From contig OX422211.1 of assembly GCA_949130495.1 (NCBI GenBank), forward strand, positions 443,184,219 through 443,248,218: DNA of 64,000 nucleotides, read 5' to 3'. Below, in pieces: positions 57,063 to 64,000 of the stretch. Both the position numbers and the translations under genes were made by a program. The stretch is from Sambucus nigra. Its lineage: Eukaryota; Streptophyta; Magnoliopsida; Dipsacales; Adoxaceae. A model generated the notes under the pieces. It did not search any database. It saw only the letters and a list, made by a program, of their open reading frames with translations, and had not been told where the DNA came from. Numbering within the stretch: the first letter of the stretch is position 1; each line of letters opens with the position of its first letter.

Positions 57063-58601
57063 GGACAATGTAAAATTTAGGTTTGGCGGTAAGGATGATA
57101 TTTTAGAAAAAAAAAATCAGAAATATTTTCAAAAATTCAAAAAGATTTTCAATATAATTGAGTTTTGAAACGATATCTTAATATAGAATTAATTCATCGA
57201 TCTCTCAACTTATGAAAATTTTTACACATTAGCCATATAATATGATCAAAAATGAATATTGAGGTGAAATTTAATATGCTTAACAAATAAATGTGGAGAT
57301 TTTAACCCGGTGAGATTTTGTGCCATTCATCGTTTTCGAGAGATTTAAATCAATTTGAGTTAAAATAACTCAAAGTTTCCTTCAGTGATAAATTTGTTGA
57401 TGATCTCAAATTATTTGTTTTGTTCGATTACTGAAAACAAAAGGTTAAAATGTGAATATTAAAGCACTAGAAGTCTTGGTAAGTCGTCTTGAGACACAAA
57501 TTAACTGTACGAAACGTGAGAAGTGAGATTAGGCTATCGTTTGAAAGCCCAAAATTAAGCCTAAAATCCAACCTTTTTACATTATTCCGTTGCGAGCCCA
57601 TTTGAGCCAAACAGAAAATATGTTTTTTGTTGAAAACTCATTATCCTACCTATCTCCAACTGGGATTTTGAAGCTAATAAAAATAAATCATACCCATTTT
57701 CTGAGAATACTAGGGTAAAATTACGATTGAAAAAAAGGCCAAAAAAAAAACACAAATTCGCAAAAGAATGATGTGTCAGAAAAAAGGGAAAGAAAGAAAG
57801 AAAGAAAAAAGATGATGAAAAATGTGAGTTGAAAAGAAAAAGGAAAGAGAAAAGAAAAATGGAGGTGAGAAAAAACGCCTGAAAATCAAAATACCGAAAA
57901 ATCTCTATATTCTCGAAAATTTTGAACTCTAAAAAATAACCATTCTTTCTAGCGAAACCCGAGCCTACAATACAACCAAAGAAAGTCTTAATCGATCTCA
58001 AGGGAAGTTAGTTATAGTGTGGAGAGAAGATGAATATGATCTATTCTGCGATTCAACGTTTTAAATAAGTAATCGATTTTCCATTCATGAGATCGTATTC
58101 ATCCATTATAAAAAAAATCCATTTTTGATCATGTATATGTGAAATTTGTTCATATAAATTTACTCTTTTATTAACATATACCGAGAGAAAATAACCTATT
58201 TATGAGTGTTCGATTGTGAGTGCATTCCGTGAGATCTTAAAATCAAAACGAACTTTCGGATCAGAAATGTAACGATCAAATCTTTTGAAATGGACGGTTA
58301 TATTAGCTATGCACACACCACGATAAGTTGAGATTGAAAAATGAAGTTCTACTATATTTATGAAGTTTGCATTCAAACTTGGTTATATTACTTTTTTGTC
58401 TTTTGTATTGAGTCAAGTTTTTGAATTTTGTGGGTATATTCACTACAAACCCTCACGAGATAAAACTCGTCCACTAGGGTAACCTAGGGGTTTAACGGCT
58501 TATTGTACATGCTAAGTGCAATCGTGATTCCTACGAAAGTGAGTTAGATTTTAAATTTTAATTTTTCTCGAGGACTAGCAAAGTTTACGTTTGGGGGTAT
58601 T
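57063..58601 (+). other. LARD-G internal region 1, 3' non-coding part with polypurine tract
   Basis: A GGTTTGGCGGTAAGG block near 57080-57094 resembles a second, internal polypurine tract. A GAAA-rich microsatellite lies at 57780-57870. The final tract GTTTGGGGGTATT (58589-58601) adjoins LTR 2. No coding potential that I trust. Confidence 0.65.
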
Positions 58602-60031
58602 TGATGAGCTCATTATTTTGTATATTTTATACACAAATTTATACTTTGTTAGTCCCATTTTAGTGTATTTAATAAGTTCTTAGGACTATTTTATTAAAAA
58701 GAGGAAAAAATGTAAAAATGATTGAATTCATATTGAAAATGGAAATTTTAAGTCAAAAATAGGTACTTCGATAATTTTATATTATTCTTGTGCTAATTTG
58801 TGGAAAAAGTTGCCTAGTGAAATTTTTGCAGATAATGATGGAATTTGGTGCAAATTGATGATCAATTCAAAAAAGGCGCGAAAAAATTGATATTTACAGT
58901 CATTCGAAAAAATCTATTTTTTACAAGTGAAATCGTAAAAAATCAGAAATTTTTATTCTCCAATTTGGACGAAACTCGGCATGCGTGTTCAGCAAGAAAA
59001 GATAAGAGTTTTCGAGTGGGGGGAAATTCCGTCCCTTATCACGATCCAAAGATTAAAGAGGTGGAGAGATAGCTACCACCACCATTTGGCCAATCAAAAA
59101 GAGTCCCACCACAACTCAAATACCTCACCACTTGTCCTATAAAAAGGACCCTTAGGCTCATAATTTCGAAGACAATTTGAGAGGAATTTCGTGGAGGATT
59201 TCGGGGAGCAACTTTGAGTGATTGTAATCAATTTGAGGGCTAAGTTTTTATCATTTTTTAGAGGATTGAAGATTGTTATGAGGGAACTATTTGTAAGTTT
59301 GGTTTATTAATGAAGATCTCTACTCATTCTAGCAATTTCTCCTTCATTATGATAGCTTGATTCTTCTATTAGGAGTAGTGTGAAGTTTATCATAGTTAGC
59401 TAATATTGTCACGTTAATTTTATCGTTGTATATTCCCTACTTGTTTTAATTGTTATTAAAGATTCGGTATTCATTTTAAAGCAACACGAGAGTGTGTTTT
59501 AGAACCTTGAAGATTGTTTTGTCAAATCAAGTTTTGAGATTTAAAAATAGTATTTTTTGCTGGATTATGCTTGCACTTTGATTGTTTTGATAGTCCATGC
59601 TTAAATACATTTACGAATTTTAAAACTTGAATTTTCTAAGGAAATAGAAATTTTAGCAATCTATTAGAGACTTTAAAAATATTTTGATCATAACCGTCAT
59701 ATTTTCTGAATTAAACACGGCGAGAGTCGATTTAATTTGAGTTATAAAAAGGGAATGGAAACATTAAATTAGTGTGCAATATTAGTTACGTGATAAATGG
59801 ACCCCGAATCCTAATTATTTTCTAATTGTTTACAAATATCTTGTGTTACCCTCATTTATCGTAGTTGCTTTTATTTAGTGTAGTTCATAATCATTCTCTA
59901 TCCCATTTAGTCTAGTTGGACAGTCACAATTAATTTGAATGAAAAATTGACAAATCTCTATGGGTTCGACCCGTACTTACACTTGCTATTCTATAATAGC
60001 CTGTGCACTTGCGGTATTTTATAAATTGACA
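58602..60031 (+). repeat. LARD-G LTR 2 (shared by both units)
   Basis: 1430 bp from TGATGAGCTC to TTGACA. It serves as the 3' LTR of unit 1 and the 5' LTR of unit 2. TATA box at 59137-59147. Confidence 0.9.
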
Positions 60032-60040
60032 ATAAGTTTT

Positions 60041-60058
60041 TGGAGTCGTTGCAGGGGA
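60041..60058 (+). other. Primer-binding site of LARD-G, unit 2
   Basis: TGGAGTCGTTGCAGGGGA: four changes from the tRNA-Asp type consensus, different from those in unit 1. Confidence 0.65.
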
Positions 60059-60389
60059 TTTGACAATTTTTTTCTTAAAAGAAGTTGTGACTTTTGGACT
60101 AGTTTGTTTTACTCTTTGCATTTTTTTTAGTAAAAATTTCATAAAATAAAAAACAAAACTCTTAACGAGGCTAGAATTAAAAGATACTCCAATGCGAACT
60201 TGTCAAATCGATTCCGTTTCACCTTGTCTAGGATTGGTGGTTTTTAATAAGTCTTCGTACCGACCAACTACCTCGACGTGAAATCAGAATTTGAGGAGAC
60301 AACCATAGTTGGCCGTCTTTTAAATTCTCCCTTGTCAAAGAGTAGGACCTATCCAGAATAAATAAAAAATTCATGTGTTGTAAATTGCA

Positions 60390-61366
60390 ATGGGTGATCC
60401 TTGTACTGTTATTCCGTCATCTTTCTCATATTCCTCAATGGATCTTGTGGTCGTGTTTTTACAAAATACTGAAAATCTAGATGACTACGTATTTCAATTT
60501 AATTCAGATGGGTCAGTAGTCATTTTAAAAATTAAAGAAGGTATGGATGAGACTCCAACCCCTGTAATTACTATCGGTCCACCAAAGTCAATTGGAGAGA
60601 GGTGAACAAACGGTATAATGATGCTATTTCTAAAAATAATCATGAATTAATTGAGGATAATCAATTTTGTGAGGACAAAAAAATTGACAATCTTGACACG
60701 TGTAATACTTGTGATGATTTGGATGTTTGTCAAGATTTTTCTCCTAATTTATTTGAGAAAAATGATGCTTCTTTTTATATGTGGGAAAATATATTTGAGG
60801 ATTCTTCATCCGATTTTAGTGATACTTCAAGTATTTATGACGGTCCTCCTGTTTTTTATTAAGAAAGTGTATCATCCAGTGATACATCTTCTTCCCACGC
60901 TTTTCATAAAATCTCATATTTAGGAGTGGAGTATGCATCCCCAATTCTACGTGACTATTTTCGAAAAAGGGATAATAAATATTTGAATCCTTATTGCAAT
61001 TTATTACCTCCATATGATGCATCGACATATGATTTATGCGATTCAAATTTATTTGGTATTGATGAAGTCGGTGCTCATCATTACGACCATGGATTTAAGA
61101 TTGAAATTTGTATTATTCGGTCATGCTCTCAAATTTATGATATTTTGGCACTTAGTGCTATAAAGTTTATTAATTGTAATGACCCACAACTGTTACGATT
61201 ATTAATTTATGGTGAGGATGGTAATTGTCATGTGTTTGTATATTATTTGTGTATTTTTTTTTTTTGTTATTTTTTAGTTAACATGTATCATCATTTTACT
61301 TCTTTAGTTTATTTTCTTTGTCCATATTTTTATTTGAGCATACATTCAGGACAATGTAAAATTTAG
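60390..61366 (+). pseudogene. LARD-G unknown ORF, copy 2 (frameshift and stop)
   Basis: Same ORF as 56104-57062. Here a 4-base deletion near 60588 breaks the frame after TIGPPK. The next frame (60602-60862) shows KKIDNLDTCNTCDDLDVCQD, a cysteine/aspartate-rich stretch, and ends at a TAA where copy 1 has CAA. After that stop the same frame stays open to 61366, including HHYDHGFKIEICI and the hydrophobic tail. The lesions are at different sites from copy 1, so each break arose after the copies separated, or each was mobilised already broken. Confidence 0.65.
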
Positions 61367-62834
61367 GTTTGGAGGTAAGCATGATATTTTAGAAAGAATA
61401 AAAATCAGAGAAATTTTCAAAAATTCGAAAAGATTTTCAATACAATTGAGTTTTGAAACGATCTCTTAATATAGAATTAATTCATCGATCTCTCAACTTA
61501 TGAAAATTTTTACACATTAGACATATAATATGATCGAAAATGGATATTGAGGTGAAAGTTAATATGCTTAACGAATAAATATGGAGATTTTAACCCGGTG
61601 AGATTTTTGTGCCATTCATCGTTTTCGAGAGATTTAAATCAATCCGAGTTAAAATAACTCAAACTTTCCTTCAGTGATAAATTCGTTGATGATCTCAAAT
61701 TATTTGTTTTGTTCGATTACTGAAACTAAAAGGTTAAAATGTGAATCTTAAAGCACTAGAAGTCTTGGTAAGTCGTCTTGAGACACAAATTAACTGTACG
61801 AAACTTGAGAAATGAGATTAGGCCATCGTTTGAAAGCCCATAAATTAAGCCTAAAATCCAACCTTTTTACATTATTCTGTTGCAAGCCCATTTGAGCCAA
61901 ACAGAAAATAAGTGTTTTGTTGAAAACTCATTATCCTACCTAACTCCAACTGGGAGTTTGAAGCTAATAAAAAGAAGTCATACCCATTTTCTGAGAATAC
62001 TAGGGTAAAATTAAGGTTGAAAAAAAGGCCAAAAAAAAATTTGCAAAAGACTGATGTGCCAGAAAAAAGGGGAAGAAAGAAAGAAAGAAAAAAGATGATG
62101 AAAACTGTGATTTGAAAAGAAAAAGGAAAGAGAAAAGAAAAAATGGGGGTGAGGAAAAATGCCTGAAAATCAAAATACCGAAAAATGTCTATATTCTCAG
62201 AAATTTTGAACTTCAAAAAATAACCATTCTTTGTAGCGACACCCGAGCCTACAATAAAACCAAAGAAAGTCATAATCGATCTCAAGGGAAGTTAGTTATA
62301 GTGTGGAGAGAAGATGAATAGGATCTATTGTGCAATTCAATGTTTTCAATAAGTAATCGATTTTCCATTCATGAGATCGTATTCATGCATTATAAAAATA
62401 ATCCGTTTTTGATCATGTATACGTGAAATTTGTTCATATAAATTTACTCTTTTATTAACATATACCGAGAGAAAATAACCTATTTATGAGTGTTCGATTG
62501 TGAGTGCATTCCGTGAGATCTTAAAATCAAAACGAACTTTCGAATCAGAAATGTAACGATCAAATCTTTTGAAATGGACGGTTATAATAGCTATGCATAC
62601 ACCACGATAAGTTGAGATTGAAAAATGAAGTTCTACAATATTTATGAAGTTTGCATTCAAACTTGGTTAAATTACTTTTGTGTCTTTTGTATTGAGTCAA
62701 GTTTTTGAATTTTGTGGGTATATTCACTACAAACCCTCACGAGACAAAACTCGTCCACTAGGGTAACCTAGGGGTTTAACGGCTTGTTGCACTTGCTAAG
62801 TGCAATCGTGATTCCTACGAAAGTGAGTTAGATT
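61367..62834 (+). other. LARD-G internal region 2, 3' non-coding part, truncated
   Basis: Aligns with 57063-58545. The internal GGTTTGGAGGTAAGC block is at 61371-61385 and the GAAA-rich run at 62070-62145. Similarity ends at GTGAGTTAGATT (62834); the polypurine tract and following LTR are absent. Confidence 0.7.
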
Positions 62835-64000
62835 CTATAATTATATCAATAGTAGGTTATGCAATTTGAAAGGCATAGAAATACCAAGAGGGCAGTGCAC
62901 AAATGTGTGCATGATTGTCTTGGTCAATATTGCTTTAGTAATAGAAAAACCTCACATGTTGCTATTGTCCTGTCATTTCGATTCCCATTTGGTCTTTTTA
63001 GGATGATCTTTATATACTGTTTTTTTTTTGTATTATTAAATGTTTTGTTTATTGATATGGTTAAATTTAAAATGTTGTTTTTTTTTTTAAATGTGTTATT
63101 TTTTAAAAAATTGTTGTTTTTACTATAAAAATGTGTTTTTTTAAGTGTTATTTTTACTTTTAAAAAATGGGTTGTTTTTACTAAAAAATATGCTTTTTTA
63201 TTTTTTTTAAAAATATAAAACGTATTGTGTTTATGAATCGAATAGGACCGAGACCGAACATGAATTGGTTAAAAACCGAATAAGACCAAAACCAATCATT
63301 TCGATTCGATCTCGATCCATATTTTTTTAGGACCGATTAATACGGTCCATATTTTTCTAGTTGTGCCCACGTGCGGGGGTGAGTCCAGATATTCATCTGG
63401 ATGAGATTAATAAATAAGTAAGAAGCTGTGAGTTTTAAAATTGATCATATAAAGCATAAAACCTATGAAAACGCTTGTAAATGAATTTAAGGAAATAAAT
63501 GCGTGGAAGAAAATATAGTGATAATGACATAAGAAGAAATTGAATTGTCACTATATTTCACGATACTAACCTTGGTAAGATGTTACACATAAGTCCCCAA
63601 TTAAATATCCATATGGAGGGTTGGTTCATAATTGATCCAATAAGCATTATTAATTTAAAAAGGAAAATATATTTGTTTAAAATAGAAATCGATAAGAGGA
63701 AACGATGCAGAAGACTGGGAAAATAATTTTTATAATTTAAGGCTAGAGGCTTCACATAGGTTAGAGTTATTGTAATTTGTAGGCTTAATTTTGTATTAGA
63801 ATTCATAACTTGTGAGTTCTTTAAGTTCATTTTTTTTATTCAACTATTCTTATGTTTAGGGGGTAATGGTTATTTTGATGAATATTTGTTGTAATTAACC
63901 AAAAAAATTATACTCAAAATTGGTTAATTGCATGAAAACTTAGACCGATGGACTACAATCTTTTAATTCTTATGTCAGTTTTCTTAGAAAAAAATTAAAA
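62835..64000. other. No recognised gene or element
   Basis: T-rich low-complexity sequence at 63020-63215, then a stretch rich in GACCGA/ACCGAA words (63240-63350). No Tat gag or 5' LTR is recognisable, so the missing half of GYP-T does not continue here in the window. Confidence 0.5.

Larger units (their letters stand above)
54314..62834 (+). mobile_element. LARD-G: tandem LTR-internal-LTR-internal non-autonomous retrotransposon
   Basis: Two LTRs (54314-55744 and 58602-60031) are each followed by a tRNA-Asp-like primer site and a ~2.8-kb internal region. The repeat unit is 4288 bp. The part 54314-60031 is a complete element. The second internal region stops at about 62834, roughly 55 bp before where the polypurine tract and a third LTR should be. 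No gag or pol; each internal region has one ORF of unknown type. The primer site points to the Tat/Athila side of gypsy as helper. Confidence 0.88.

Noticed and set aside
57582..58001. Minus-strand ORF of 139 codons, repeated at 61872-62285 (137 codons)
   Set aside because: Very rich in Phe/Leu/Ser because it reads a purine-rich non-coding stretch backwards. It is conserved only because the two units are near-identical overall, with length changes that ignore codon phase.
63240..63350. GACCGA/ACCGAA-rich stretch as a transposon terminus
   Set aside because: The words are repetitive but no inverted ends, target duplication or coding part could be found nearby.

Overview
This is plant nuclear DNA, from a gene-poor, AT-rich stretch made almost entirely of nested LTR retrotransposons, most likely from a eudicot. 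The evidence is plant initiator-tRNA-Met primer sites (TGGTATCAGAGC and variants), Ty1/copia gag and pol, Tat-type Ty3/gypsy pol with a second RNase H, TATA boxes inside LTRs and GT-AG introns. I found no intact host gene, no RNA gene and no prokaryotic feature. Every coding region is interrupted; all are annotated as pseudogenes.

Layout. (1) 1-4830, plus strand: TG-1, a degenerate copia-derived element with gag but no pol. (2) 5521-22550, minus: TG-2, a relative of TG-1, split by (3) COP-1 (7599-17565, minus), a full gag-pol copia element with ~2-kb LTRs and an imperfect 5-bp target duplication (ACAAG/ATAAG). (4) 23135-24813, plus: an isolated copia 3' LTR with TATA box and poly(A) signal. 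(5) 25451-29390, minus: TG-3, cut off inside gag at an 84-bp inverted duplication. (6) 29490-37758: an LTR of the same family as the solo LTR in (8), into which TG-4 (30069-35365, minus) inserted. TG-4 is complete and young: 912-bp LTRs with about 19 differences and a perfect ATTAT duplication. (7) 39721-40100: a full-length fold-back MITE. (8) 40176-54313: the 3' part of a Tat-lineage gypsy element, with pol on the minus strand. Between pol and its 3' LTR lies a plus-strand (antisense) gene with a plant-mobile-domain-like product and four apparent short introns. A 2893-bp solo LTR with perfect TTTCT duplications sits in its first exon. (9) 54314-62834, plus: LARD-G, a non-autonomous element arranged LTR-internal-LTR-internal, each internal region carrying a broken copy of the same unrecognised ~310-codon ORF. 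(10) 62835-64000: no recognised feature.

How the parts relate. TG-1 to TG-4 carry only a long gag with two zinc knuckles and a coiled coil, then 1.2-1.9 kb of related non-coding DNA, and must have borrowed reverse transcriptase and integrase (a TR-GAG lifestyle). LARD-G is also pol-less. COP-1 and the Tat element once encoded these enzymes but have lost catalytic residues. The most noteworthy points are the antisense intron-bearing gene in the Tat element, a small hairpin kept in all four gag-only elements, and clusters of family-specific palindromes in several unrelated LTRs.

Limits: boundaries come from reading motifs and comparing copies by eye. Alignments, dating and family names were not tested by database search.
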